Shown: positions 1 through 7,564 of the stretch, one piece after another
Layout of the letters: the number at the start of each line of letters is the position of its first letter
Numbering within the stretch: position 1 is the first letter of the stretch
Assembly: GCA_023436395.1 (NCBI GenBank)
Contig: JAEZJJ010000084.1
Location: 1-16,209, forward strand
Direction of reading: 5' to 3'
DNA from: Bacillota bacterium
Lineage (GTDB): Bacteria > Bacillota > Clostridia > Lachnospirales > Cellulosilyticaceae
DNA length: 16,209 nt
Notes under the pieces: model-generated
Databases searched by the model: none
The model's input: the letters and a program-made list of their open reading frames with translations, nothing else
What the model was told of the DNA's origin: nothing
Translations under genes and position numbers: made by a program

Positions 1-52
<52 letters not shown>

Positions 53-233
53 TGAAGTTTGTCCGTGTAGCATCTCTGCTACTGACTATTTTACTTAGTA
101 CAAATGTACTGATTCTCATCTCTATAATAGAGACGTAATGAATCGACTGGTTTATAGTTACTATTTTGTTTTCAAAGTTCATTATTATCAAGGCTTATCG
201 CCTTTTATTGTCCGCTGCTGTTCGCCGCTGACT
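53..233 (-). other. rRNA operon leader with boxA-like motif and hairpins
   Basis: This is the transcribed spacer between the rRNA promoter and 16S. It holds a boxA-like antitermination motif (GAACTTTGAAAAC on the minus strand, 168-180) and four small perfect hairpins: 67-82 (GTAGC stem), 97-110 (AGTACA stem), 119-133 (TCTCTA stem) and 190-204 (AAGGC stem). Such leaders usually recruit the Nus antitermination complex and form the processing stem with sequence 3' of 16S; the partner strand lies outside the window. The roles of the individual hairpins are inferred. Confidence 0.7.
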
Positions 234-239
234 TGTACT

Positions 240-268
240 ATATTACATCATTATTACCCATAAGTCAA
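240..268 (-). promoter_or_regulatory. rRNA operon promoter
   Basis: On the minus strand there is a -35 box TTGACT (263-268) and a -10 box TAATAT (240-245), 17 bp apart. Directly upstream is an A/purine-rich tract (about 270-320) with runs of A and T that looks like an UP element. This is a strong sigma-A type promoter correctly placed for the 16S gene. I see no convincing second promoter in the 300-440 region, which is only A/T-rich. Confidence 0.88.
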
Positions 269-441
269 CACCTTTTTTAAAGTTTTTTCACTTTCTTTTT
301 TATCTCTTTCTTTTTTCCTTATATATTTCTAAATCACTTATTTTATATATTAAAATCTTCTCTATGATGTATTAACTTTATTCTCTTTATTTCATTCTTA
401 TCTTTTCATTTGTATATATTCATATAGTTCTTTTCTTAATT

Positions 442-481
442 AAACATCCCCTAGAACTCTTTGATATGCTAGGGGACGTTT
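442..481 (-). terminator. Terminator after the MATE gene
   Basis: A 13-bp stem (AAACGTCCCCTAG pairing with CTAGGGGATGTTT, one G-U pair) lies 10 nt past the MATE stop codon. The T-tract is short, so efficiency is uncertain. It separates the efflux gene from the rRNA promoter region. Confidence 0.75.
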
Positions 482-491
482 ATTAGATTCT

Positions 492-1850
492 TTATACTGT
501 ATCAAAACGAATTAATTTGCTACTTCGTTTTAAATATATATATACCCCCGCTAAAATAATTCCTTTTAAAATACTAGTTATACTAATACTCCACCAAACT
601 CCATTTAAACCTAATGGCTTACATAGCATAATTGCTAATGGTATACGGGCTCCTGTTAATAGTATAGTTATAATATTAGGTAAGTATGTTCTTCCTATTC
701 CATTAAAAACTCCTGTTATCGTAATTTCCACACACATGAATAATTGGGAATAGCCTAATATAAGAAGATACTGCATACCTACTTGAATCGTATCTTTTTC
801 TGAAACAAATACTCTCATCAATGATTCCCTACAAAAGATTAATAGTAGTGTAGAAAACGTCCCTACCATTAAAGCCATGATCATTGTAACTTTTACACCT
901 TTTTCTATTCGATCCTTTTTACCTGCTCCATAGTTCTGTCCTACATAAGTAGCAGCTGCAGTAGCAAATCCTCCTGCTGTTAGCCATGAAATAGATTCTA
1001 TTTGAGAACCGACCTTCTGCGCAGCAATAGGTACTGCTCCCCAATAAGCCACAATTCTTCCTAAAACCATAGAAAAAATAGTAAACAGTCCACTCTGCAA
1101 CGCCCCTGGTAAACCTATATATGAAATCTCTTTAATAGTTTTCCATTCTGGCCTTGCAAATAAACGAATACTAAAATACTCTAGCTTCCTCCTTATAATA
1201 ACCATTATAAAACACATAGTTACTATGACTTGAGCAAGTACTGTTGCAAGTGCTGCTCCTAATACTCCAAGTCTTGGAAACCCCCACATTCCAAATATAA
1301 GCACCGGGTCAAATACTATATTGAAAATAAGTCCTATTGTATTAATAATAAATGGCATCTTGCTATCACCTAATCCATTAAAAATGGCAGTAAAGATAGG
1401 TCCGGTAAAAAAGAATGGCATAGCTAATGATACTACCATCAAGTAAGTTCTAGCCATACTAATAACTTCTGTATCTCCTAATGAAAAGAAGTTTATAAGT
1501 TCTTGATTAAACAATACTAAAAGCAATCCATATAATAATGCTATAACTGTATTCATCTGCAAGGCACTGGTAATGTATTTTTTTGTTTTTGTATATTCTT
1601 TACTTCCTATACTTTGTGAAACCTTAATACTTACTCCAAGTTTTGTAATCATAATAAATGCTTCAGCTAGCCATGTAAAAAAACCTGCTGTCCCTACTGC
1701 AGCTACTGCATTGCTTCCAATCTTACCAATCCATATCATATCTATTAAACTATATGCTGTTTGAATAAAAGATACTCCCATAATAGGCATCGCTAACTTA
1801 ATCAGCTTTCCTGTAATTGGTCCCGTTGTTAAGTCTATCCTATGCTCCAT
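492..1850 (-). CDS. MATE family efflux transporter
   Basis: This 452-residue protein is the normal length for a MATE (multidrug and toxic compound extrusion) antiporter, which exports cationic drugs or metabolites across the cytoplasmic membrane using a Na+ or H+ gradient. The N-terminus (DLTTGPITGKLIKLAMPIMG) is the usual MATE start, and about twelve hydrophobic segments follow in two similar halves. Family-typical stretches are IDMIWIGKIGSNAVAAVG near residue 40 and the AAATYVGQNYGAGKKDR loop near residue 300, which opens the second half. The start at 1850 is set by AGAAAGGAGA 5 nt upstream of ATG. It is monocistronic, with a terminator behind it and a candidate operator in front. The substrate cannot be deduced; DinF/NorM-like naming would be a guess. 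Confidence 0.93.
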   Translation of the reverse strand: MEHRIDLTTGPITGKLIKLAMPIMGVSFIQTAYSLIDMIWIGKIGSNAVAAVGTAGFFTWLAEAFIMITKLGVSIKVSQSIGSKEYTKTKKYITSALQMNTVIALLYGLLLVLFNQELINFFSLGDTEVISMARTYLMVVSLAMPFFFTGPIFTAIFNGLGDSKMPFIINTIGLIFNIVFDPVLIFGMWGFPRLGVLGAALATVLAQVIVTMCFIMVIIRRKLEYFSIRLFARPEWKTIKEISYIGLPGALQSGLFTIFSMVLGRIVAYWGAVPIAAQKVGSQIESISWLTAGGFATAAATYVGQNYGAGKKDRIEKGVKVTMIMALMVGTFSTLLLIFCRESLMRVFVSEKDTIQVGMQYLLILGYSQLFMCVEITITGVFNGIGRTYLPNIITILLTGARIPLAIMLCKPLGLNGVWWSISITSILKGIILAGVYIYLKRSSKLIRFDTV

Positions 1851-1940
1851 ACTGTCTCCTTTCTAATTAGTTTACATGAATTCATTCTATTACTTCTTAT
1901 AATTTACTTTCCTATATAAGGTTGCTAAATATAACATCTC

Positions 1941-1982
1941 ATAACATAGATTCATCTTAGTATGTCATAACTCAATCTTCAA
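1941..1982 (-). promoter_or_regulatory. Candidate MATE promoter with overlapping inverted repeat
   Basis: On the minus strand a -35 TTGAAG (1977-1982) and a -10 TAAGAT (1954-1959) are 17 bp apart. An imperfect inverted repeat ATAACATA (1941-1948) / TATGTCAT (1961-1968) brackets the -10 box, a typical repressor position. The boxes are only moderate matches, and no MarR/TetR-type regulator gene is adjacent. Confidence 0.4.
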
Positions 1983-2026
1983 AGCAATAATAACATTATG
2001 TCACCTAAATCATTCTAGCCAAATAA

Positions 2027-2064
2027 AAAACTATAGAATTAAACAATATTAATCCTATAGTTTT
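2027..2064 (-). terminator. Rho-independent terminator of the 170-residue protein gene
   Basis: A perfect 10-bp stem (AAAACTATAG / CTATAGTTTT) with additional pairing inside the loop is followed on the minus strand by TTTTTTATTT. It starts 22 nt after the stop codon at 2086. The A-rich left arm could also let it work in the plus direction. Confidence 0.85.
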
Positions 2065-2085
2065 CTTATTTATATATCATACACT

Positions 2086-2598
2086 TTATTGTTCAAATGG
2101 TTGTGTAATCTTAAATGATTTTACTATCTTCCTAATACTTTCTTCATATTTCTCCCAATTTTCCTTTGATATATCTATATGTACACCATATGTTTGACCC
2201 TCAAATACTACATCCACAATTATTCGTTGCCCCTGTTCCTTAATAAAAACGGTACCTTTTAATCCTTCAGTGGTCTCTATATCCTCAGCCTCTATATCTT
2301 TATCTTCTATGTTAATATTTTTATCTGTATAATAACAATAAATAATCTCTTGTTTATCCTTTTCAACATACACATAAACCCCTTTTTTATCCTCTTCATT
2401 CACATTCCCCTTAACTGCATCCCAGTTATATGGATAGTAAACTTGAAATCCAACTCTTTCATCTAAATAAGGGATTCTTATCCCATCTTCCTTTACAGTT
2501 TCATTTTGTTTCCACATTAAGAATAATACAATCGAAGCAATTATACTTATTAAACACAGAAGACCTATTATCTTAAATACTTGCTTTAAGTAATTCAT
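2086..2598 (-). CDS. Membrane-anchored extracytoplasmic protein, PsbP-like (hypothetical)
   Basis: The 170 residues start with a short basic stretch and one membrane segment (about 9-29), followed by a charged domain of about 140 residues that should face outside. There is no lipobox. The domain has the pattern of small PsbP/DUF4367-like folds: an early 'VGFQVYYPYNW' strand motif, alternating beta strands, and a last helix 'ENWEKYEESIRKIVKSFKI'. This resemblance is by eye only. An AGGGAGA site lies about 10 nt before the ATG. The gene sits after the response regulator terminator but has its own promoter, with the same TTTCTTAACA box as the two-component operon, so it may be a target of that system. 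No enzymatic function is suggested. Confidence 0.7.
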   Translation of the reverse strand: MNYLKQVFKIIGLLCLISIIASIVLFLMWKQNETVKEDGIRIPYLDERVGFQVYYPYNWDAVKGNVNEEDKKGVYVYVEKDKQEIIYCYYTDKNINIEDKDIEAEDIETTEGLKGTVFIKEQGQRIIVDVVFEGQTYGVHIDISKENWEKYEESIRKIVKSFKITQPFEQ

Positions 2599-2674
2599 TT
2601 ATCTCATTCTCCCTTTATCCTGTTATTTTTGATGTGTAACCTCTTATTTTTCCCTATTTTTCTCCTATATTTTA

Positions 2675-2704
2675 ATTATCCTAGATGTCTAATTTTTTAG
2701 TCAA
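2675..2704 (-). promoter_or_regulatory. Promoter of the 170-residue protein gene
   Basis: On the minus strand a -35 TTGACT (2699-2704) and a -10 GATAAT (2675-2680) are 18 bp apart, 77 bp upstream of the ATG. It lies between the response regulator terminator and this gene, so the gene can be transcribed independently. Confidence 0.7.
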
Positions 2705-2716
2705 GAACTCAGGATA

Positions 2717-2737
2717 CTTCTTTACACTTTCTTAACA
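2717..2737. promoter_or_regulatory. Candidate response regulator box (11-bp direct repeat)
   Basis: On the plus strand TTCTTTACA (2718-2726) and TTCTTAACA (2729-2737) match at 8 of 9 positions and are exactly 11 bp apart, one helical turn. This is the architecture bound by OmpR-family regulators. The site is about 13 bp upstream of the -35 box. The 10-mer TTTCTTAACA at 2728-2737 recurs exactly at 7460-7469 in front of the two-component operon. Confidence 0.5.
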
Positions 2738-2779
2738 CAAGTAAATATCTATAAGTTTTTTTAATCGATATACTATAAA

Positions 2780-2804
2780 AGGTAAAGCCTCTATGACTTT
2801 ACCT
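2780..2804 (-). terminator. Terminator after the response regulator
   Basis: An 8-bp perfect stem (AGGTAAAG / CTTTACCT) begins 5 nt beyond the stop codon and is followed on the minus strand by TTTTATAG. It marks the end of the four-gene sensor operon. Confidence 0.8.
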
Positions 2805-2809
2805 CTCTA

Positions 2810-3502
2810 CTATTCACCAAATTTGTATCCTACTCCCCATACAGTATAAATATAATCTGGCGTTCTAGGGTTTTCCTCTATTTTCTCTCGTAACTTTCTA
2901 ATATGCACCATAACGGTATTATTATTATCATAATACTCTTGTCCCCATACACGTTCATATATCGTTTCTATTTTAAATACCATGCCTTTATTCATCCATA
3001 AAAGCTTTAAAATACTTAATTCTATCGGTGTAAGATTAATTTCTTCTCCATTTTTATGCAACTTTCCAGTTTCTAGATTAAGTACTAATCCATCTTGATC
3101 CAATACTTTATTACTATTATGTGCTGTATTTAATTTTGTAAATCGACGAAGTTGGGCTTTGACTCTTGCAATAAGCTCTAATGGATTAAATGGCTTTGTT
3201 AGATAATCATCTGCTCCAACTGAGAGTCCTAGTATTTTATCTATATCTTCTACTTTAGCTGAAAGCATGATAATTGGTGTATTATATTTCCCTCTTATCT
3301 TAATGCATGCATCTATCCCATTCACCACAGGCATCATAACATCTAATACAATCAAGTCTATTTGCTTTTCCTCTACTATTTGCATAGCTTCTAAACCTGT
3401 ACTAGCCTTTTCTACTATATACCCTTCATTTTTGAGATAGATTTCTATTAAATCACGAATCTCTTTTTCATCATCAACTATAAGTATTTTCTCTTGCCCC
3501 AC
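2810..3502 (-). CDS. OmpR/VanR-family response regulator
   Basis: The 230-residue protein has a receiver domain (1-120) with acidic residues D10/D11, the phosphorylation site D54 (LIVLDVMMP), S81 and K103 (LTKPF). A winged-helix DNA-binding domain follows (about 130-229: INLTPIELSILKLL... VMVHIRKLREKIEE... YTVWGVGYKFG). It should be phosphorylated by the kinase encoded just upstream. The start is GTG at 3502: AGGTG lies 5 nt before it, and an in-frame TGA just upstream excludes a longer product. It is the last gene of the operon, 61 nt after the kinase, which is the reverse of the common regulator-first order. The closest named relatives are VanR-type regulators, but nothing here indicates vancomycin resistance (no vanHAX genes). 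Confidence 0.95.
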   Translation of the reverse strand: MGQEKILIVDDEKEIRDLIEIYLKNEGYIVEKASTGLEAMQIVEEKQIDLIVLDVMMPVVNGIDACIKIRGKYNTPIIMLSAKVEDIDKILGLSVGADDYLTKPFNPLELIARVKAQLRRFTKLNTAHNSNKVLDQDGLVLNLETGKLHKNGEEINLTPIELSILKLLWMNKGMVFKIETIYERVWGQEYYDNNNTVMVHIRKLREKIEENPRTPDYIYTVWGVGYKFGE

Positions 3503-3563
3503 TTCATCACCTCATTTGCTTATTGCTATTGTTCCTAACATTAATCTCTATCCTTACTTTTTA

Positions 3564-5318
3564 TTATAACCTAGGTAAATTTATTTTAAAGCTAATTAAA
3601 TCTTCATTAATCATTACCCCTATTTCACCACCGTGTAATTCCACAATATTTTTGGCAATTGCTAACCCTAATCCACTTCCTCCAGCCATACTATTTCTAG
3701 ATTTATCTGCTCTATAAAAACGCTCAAAGAAACGAGATACTTCTTCTGATGAAATATTTTCAAATGCGTTACTCACTACAACATATAGCTTATCGCCTAT
3801 AGCTTTTAACTCTATATAGATAACTTCACCTATCGGACTATATTTAATGGCATTTTCTATAAGATTTTCAAACACCCTTGTCATCTTCTGAATATCTACT
3901 TCACTGGTTGTTCCTATATTATCAATATAGGTTTCTATCTCAATATTTTTGTCATTTGCCAATGGCATTAATTCTTCTATTAATTGATTCATTAAATTAC
4001 TTAATGAGATTTTTTCTTTCTTTAGCTTAACTGCTTGTTGATGAAATTTAGTAAGCTCAAATAAATCTTCAATCAGTACCTTTAATTTCTCTGCCTTTGT
4101 ATAAGCTATATCTAGATACTTATTTTGATCTTCTTTATTATAGCAGCCCCCATCCTTTACTAAACCTATATACCCTATTATAGAAGTAAGAGGGGTTCTA
4201 AGGTCATGAGCTACATTTGTAACAAGTTCATTTTTACTTTTCTCCGTTTGCATCTGTGCTTCTATTTGATATTTTAATTCTTTTTCCATGTTAGTGATAG
4301 ATTTAGCTACCTGTGCTAGCTCATCTTCACCAACAACCTCTATCCGATAATTTAAATCTCCTTTTGAAATCTCACCTAAACATTCAGATAGGTATTCAAT
4401 ATATGCAATTTTATCTCTTGTTAGCCTAAAAATGATAATGATGAATAGGGCCGACCCTGCTATAAATCCAAGTATATTCCCTAAATCAGTGTGTACCGTG
4501 TGATAAAAAGGTTCTATAGTTGTTTCATTATATAAATAATATACTTCATCTTCTAATATTACTGGATAAATACCTATAAACTGACTACTATCTCTACTCG
4601 CCTCACTATTATTAGTTTTTTGGATGGCTGTAATGAGATTAAGCTTATCTATAACACCTTCTTGATACATGACTTTTCCTGTACTATCTACTAAATAGGT
4701 AACAGAATCACTATAGAAAAAGTCATCTTGTAATGCATACTCAAAAATTTGTTTTACTCGTTGTTCTATAAATACTTCTTTAGTAACTCCTATAAGTTCA
4801 TAATAGGTCGTTATCGCTTTATTAATAGATTGTATTTCCCATTCATTATTTTTCTTCAACTCTATTAATCTATTATATAATTCATCTAAGGCTTCTTCAT
4901 TATTAGCTGAATTTATATCTATATCAATCTCATTTATTCTTAAACAATTCTCAAGTTGGTACTTATCTTGGTCTTGAATAGCTAATTCTAATGTACGATA
5001 ATCAATATCTTGTTCTAAACCTTTAACACTTAGGTTATTTATTTCTTGTACTATGTTTAGAAGTTGATTTTGAACATATTCCCTTCCCTCTGTATAGGTA
5101 ACATATTCATTTGTCCCCATATTGGTACCATTAATAAAGTGTGAGACAATTAAAAATACAACAGTTGCTGACATAAGAGCCAAAAGAACCATTGCTAATA
5201 ACTCTAGCCAAAGATGTTTTATAACCGTGTTTCTTCCTGTTTCATAAATCCTTCCTAACGTCTCTTTAAATGGTGGTCTCTTTATATTATTAACTTGTTT
5301 TTTATGTTCTTTTTTCAT
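3564..5318 (-). CDS. Sensor histidine kinase, VanS-like, with large external domain
   Basis: This 584-residue kinase has membrane segment TM1 (about 36-62), an external domain of about 215 residues (63-278) rich in helical, coiled-coil-prone sequence, TM2 (about 279-299) and a HAMP linker (300-352). HisKA follows with phospho-acceptor H371 (NVAHDLRTPL), then an ATPase domain with N-box N489 (ENLIENAIKYS), the FERFYRADKSRN segment and G2 GGSGLGLAI (546-554). Where the G1 box DxGxG is expected there is VVVSNAFENISSEE, so that box is not canonical. ATG at 5318 has AAGAAGGTGG 5 nt upstream. The gene starts 20 nt after the DUF4097-type gene and precedes its regulator, so the three are probably co-transcribed. 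The signal is unknown; the context suggests envelope status. Confidence 0.93.
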   Translation of the reverse strand: MKKEHKKQVNNIKRPPFKETLGRIYETGRNTVIKHLWLELLAMVLLALMSATVVFLIVSHFINGTNMGTNEYVTYTEGREYVQNQLLNIVQEINNLSVKGLEQDIDYRTLELAIQDQDKYQLENCLRINEIDIDINSANNEEALDELYNRLIELKKNNEWEIQSINKAITTYYELIGVTKEVFIEQRVKQIFEYALQDDFFYSDSVTYLVDSTGKVMYQEGVIDKLNLITAIQKTNNSEASRDSSQFIGIYPVILEDEVYYLYNETTIEPFYHTVHTDLGNILGFIAGSALFIIIIFRLTRDKIAYIEYLSECLGEISKGDLNYRIEVVGEDELAQVAKSITNMEKELKYQIEAQMQTEKSKNELVTNVAHDLRTPLTSIIGYIGLVKDGGCYNKEDQNKYLDIAYTKAEKLKVLIEDLFELTKFHQQAVKLKKEKISLSNLMNQLIEELMPLANDKNIEIETYIDNIGTTSEVDIQKMTRVFENLIENAIKYSPIGEVIYIELKAIGDKLYVVVSNAFENISSEEVSRFFERFYRADKSRNSMAGGSGLGLAIAKNIVELHGGEIGVMINEDLISFKINLPRL

Positions 5319-5338
5319 CTATCCACCTTCTTTTAGGC

Positions 5339-6529
5339 TTATTGTAGTTCACTACTATAGCCACCATCTATAATTTCTATTATACAATCGGATACATAGT
5401 CTAATAAAATAGGTACAGAGCCATCTCCATAAGTATAAGTTATTTCACCTTTTTCAGATACTCCTTGTACAACCTCATAGTCACTCATTATTTCACTTAA
5501 CTCATTAACAACTTGGCTATTCTCACCAACATATCTTACCTCAAATCCTTTCATATTAGATGGCAATGTTAAATTAATTGGTTGTGTTATATAGCCTAAC
5601 AACTTGATGTATTGTGGTATAACTGTTGTTTGAATATTTATTAGAGAATCCTCTCCATTAAGTGCTATATTTTTAAATGCACCATTTAAATTGATGGTAT
5701 TATTTGATTGTTGGACCATAATATTGCATATGCTCTCAGATTTAGCATCTATGTTGTTGCTATAACCTTCTAAATGAATACTTTCATATTTCCCTCTTAA
5801 TTTAATATAAGTACCATCACTCTCCATCTTCAGATGTGTAGGCACTTCTGAGTCTACATATACCTCCCTGCCTCTAACTCCTGCAATACTAATATTTTGA
5901 TATTGCCCTTCTAGATTCATATTTAATCTTCCTGTTACCTCTAATATCGCTGGTTTATTTGAATCTAAATCCAGAGACCCTGAATCAATATTTATTGAAA
6001 TTTGATCATAGTTTCCATTTAATCTAACTTCCCCGTAAATCAAATCCAACTCTATCTTTTCTACATCTACATCTTGTAAATTGACTGCATATTCACTATT
6101 TTGATTAGTATACATATAATTTTGGTTCTTCACTTGTATGGTATCGTATGCCTTTTGAGGAAGATATACTGTTAGACTTGCTTCATCTTTTTGAACACCT
6201 AAGTATATGTTATTAGACTTAATTTGTTCTAAATCAATATAGGTACTACTTCCTTTTGCTTTTACTGTTAATTCAAATTCAGGTGCCATACCTAATAAAT
6301 CTATAAAAGTTTGATTAAATTCTACATATGGTTCTTCTGTTGTTGTTTCTAATTGAACAGGTATCTCTGAATCTATGTAGATATTGGTTAATGCGCTTAT
6401 ATCTAATTCTTCTTTCCTATGATCTGTATAGTTATTTAGTTCTTCATGATAGACTCGTCCTGCAATTGCTGTGCTTGCTATAAAACCCATTCCAAATATA
6501 ATGCTAAAAATAATAAGCCATTTTTTCAT
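5339..6529 (-). CDS. Exported DUF4097-like beta-repeat protein
   Basis: The 396-residue protein has a signal sequence or N-terminal anchor (about 4-23, ending STAIAG) followed by a long all-beta region. Short repeated strands such as 'ISINIDSGSLDLDSN', 'ISIAGVRGREVYVDSE' and 'IHLEGYSNNIDAKSE' recur at regular intervals, as in the putative-adhesin DUF4097 family and LiaG-type proteins that stack into a beta-helix. It should sit outside the membrane. Its ATG is 2 nt after the TAA of the preceding gene, whose last codons supply the AGGGAG ribosome binding site, so the two are translationally linked. In related Firmicute operons such proteins accompany envelope-stress two-component systems. A role as sensor partner or target is inferred, and family membership rests on pattern only. 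Confidence 0.75.
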   Translation of the reverse strand: MKKWLIIFSIIFGMGFIASTAIAGRVYHEELNNYTDHRKEELDISALTNIYIDSEIPVQLETTTEEPYVEFNQTFIDLLGMAPEFELTVKAKGSSTYIDLEQIKSNNIYLGVQKDEASLTVYLPQKAYDTIQVKNQNYMYTNQNSEYAVNLQDVDVEKIELDLIYGEVRLNGNYDQISINIDSGSLDLDSNKPAILEVTGRLNMNLEGQYQNISIAGVRGREVYVDSEVPTHLKMESDGTYIKLRGKYESIHLEGYSNNIDAKSESICNIMVQQSNNTINLNGAFKNIALNGEDSLINIQTTVIPQYIKLLGYITQPINLTLPSNMKGFEVRYVGENSQVVNELSEIMSDYEVVQGVSEKGEITYTYGDGSVPILLDYVSDCIIEIIDGGYSSELQ

Positions 6530-6531
6530 CT

Positions 6532-7413
6532 TTATATGCTCTCCCTATTACTATTTACTTTTTTAGTCTTACGATATTTTTGTATAAGTTCGTTGGCTTT
6601 TCTGATCATCATAATTAATAATATAAATAATATAGCCCCTAGAGATAGCATTGTAATACTGCTTGTTATGCCTAATGCAATTAACATCTCACTAATTTGT
6701 GTTGAATAAAAACTAGTTAAGCCAATTAGATATATGCCAGCACCTATTAAGCCAATTATCCCTAATATAAAACATCCTAGGAACATTAATATTCCAGCTC
6801 CTAATATAAAAATGAACGGCAAAAGCATCATAATAAGAATAAATTTAAAAGTAAACATACTCCATTTAGCCAATCGACTTCTTTTCTTATTATGATAGCT
6901 GCTTTTATAATTAGAAAATGTTGTATCACTTTCTATATTTTCTTGTTTTAAATCTTCTGTGCTATAAGCAGTATAATTTTCTTTATAGTTTTGACCTACT
7001 TGTATTATTTCTGGATTCTTCTTATTATCTGATTGTTCTTCTACATGATTAGATTGATCAACTTGTATCTTAGTTGACTTCACTCTACTTGTACCCATTC
7101 TCTCTAGCGTTGTATTAATCTTATCAAAGTGCCTTCTTTTCCTAGAAGCACTGACAAACTTGCTATTGCTTTGGTTAGCTTGTTCCTTATCCTTTATTTC
7201 AACAGACATATCTATACTTTGTCTATCTTCAACATGGATATCCTCTAATGCATCCTCTATTTTACTATCAACAGTAACATTATTATTTATCTCTTCATCA
7301 ATCGCTCCTACTATTACTATACCCTCATTTTCTTGAGGTTTTTCTTGAGTAATTATTTCTTTTTTCATCTCATCCCCAAGAATATTATAGCTTCTATAAT
7401 CTCTCTTAGACAT
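6532..7413 (-). CDS. Membrane protein with disordered N-terminus, DUF1700-like C-terminus (hypothetical)
   Basis: From ATG 7413 the product is 293 residues. An upstream in-frame ATG at 7470 would give 312, but 7413 has GGGAG 8 nt before it and the likely -10 box TATACT at 7436-7441 lies downstream of 7470. The first two-thirds are charged and low-complexity, probably cytosolic and disordered, with a basic stretch SASRKRRHF. The C-terminal part has three hydrophobic segments (about 188-208, 210-232 and 251-271 in the shorter numbering), the first two glycine-rich as in the membrane part of DUF1700/HAAS proteins that often neighbour DUF4097 genes. The short basic tail ends in the AGGGAG that serves the next gene. 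It is the first gene of the sensor operon. No function is assigned. Confidence 0.72.
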   Translation of the reverse strand: MSKRDYRSYNILGDEMKKEIITQEKPQENEGIVIVGAIDEEINNNVTVDSKIEDALEDIHVEDRQSIDMSVEIKDKEQANQSNSKFVSASRKRRHFDKINTTLERMGTSRVKSTKIQVDQSNHVEEQSDNKKNPEIIQVGQNYKENYTAYSTEDLKQENIESDTTFSNYKSSYHNKKRSRLAKWSMFTFKFILIMMLLPFIFILGAGILMFLGCFILGIIGLIGAGIYLIGLTSFYSTQISEMLIALGITSSITMLSLGAILFILLIMMIRKANELIQKYRKTKKVNSNRESI

Positions 7414-7435
7414 TGTAGTATCTCCCATTCTGCTT

Positions 7436-7502
7436 AGTATACTCTTAGCATAAAAGATATTTCTTAACATCTCTAGCCTTTATCAATTAAGATTTCTTAA
7501 GA
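7436..7502 (-). promoter_or_regulatory. Sensor operon promoter with regulator boxes
   Basis: A -10 box TATACT (minus; 7436-7441) has no recognisable -35 at the proper distance, as in activator-dependent promoters. Upstream, the 9-mer ATTTCTTAA occurs exactly at 7459-7467 and 7492-7500, 33 bp apart (three turns). The proximal copy extends to TTTCTTAACA, identical to 2728-2737. The region between also contains AATTAAGAT. Autoregulation by the operon's own response regulator is the simplest inference. Confidence 0.45.
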
Positions 7503-7520
7503 ATTTTATATCAAATTTAA

Positions 7521-7553
7521 AAGGACTAGTATAATCTTCATTATCTAGCCCTT
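7521..7553 (-). terminator. Terminator after the ROK repressor gene
   Basis: The minus strand reads AAGGGCTAG-ATAAT-GAAG-ATTAT-A-CTAGTCCTT followed by TTAAATTT. This is a 14-bp stem with one bulged A and one G-U pair around a GAAG tetraloop. It lies 12 nt after the stop codon at 7565 and isolates the sensor operon from the xylose genes. Confidence 0.85.
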
Positions 7554-7564
7554 CTTATCGTCAT

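Noticed and set aside
517..753. Plus-strand open frame opposite the MATE gene
   Set aside because: It lies entirely within the strong minus-strand coding region, has no ribosome binding site and no family features. The frames at 1573-1764, 3523-3717, 6446-6709, 11419-11601 and the minus-strand 15082-15384 were rejected for the same reason.
2718..2737. PhoP/Pho box (TTTACA-N5-TTAACA)
   Set aside because: The sequence fits the Bacillus Pho-box layout, but no phosphate genes are near, and the identical 10-mer before the local two-component operon makes the local regulator the simpler binder.
2810..5318. Vancomycin-resistance VanRS system
   Set aside because: The similarity is to the broad VanR/VanS-like class only; no vanH, ligase, vanX or other resistance genes are in the window.
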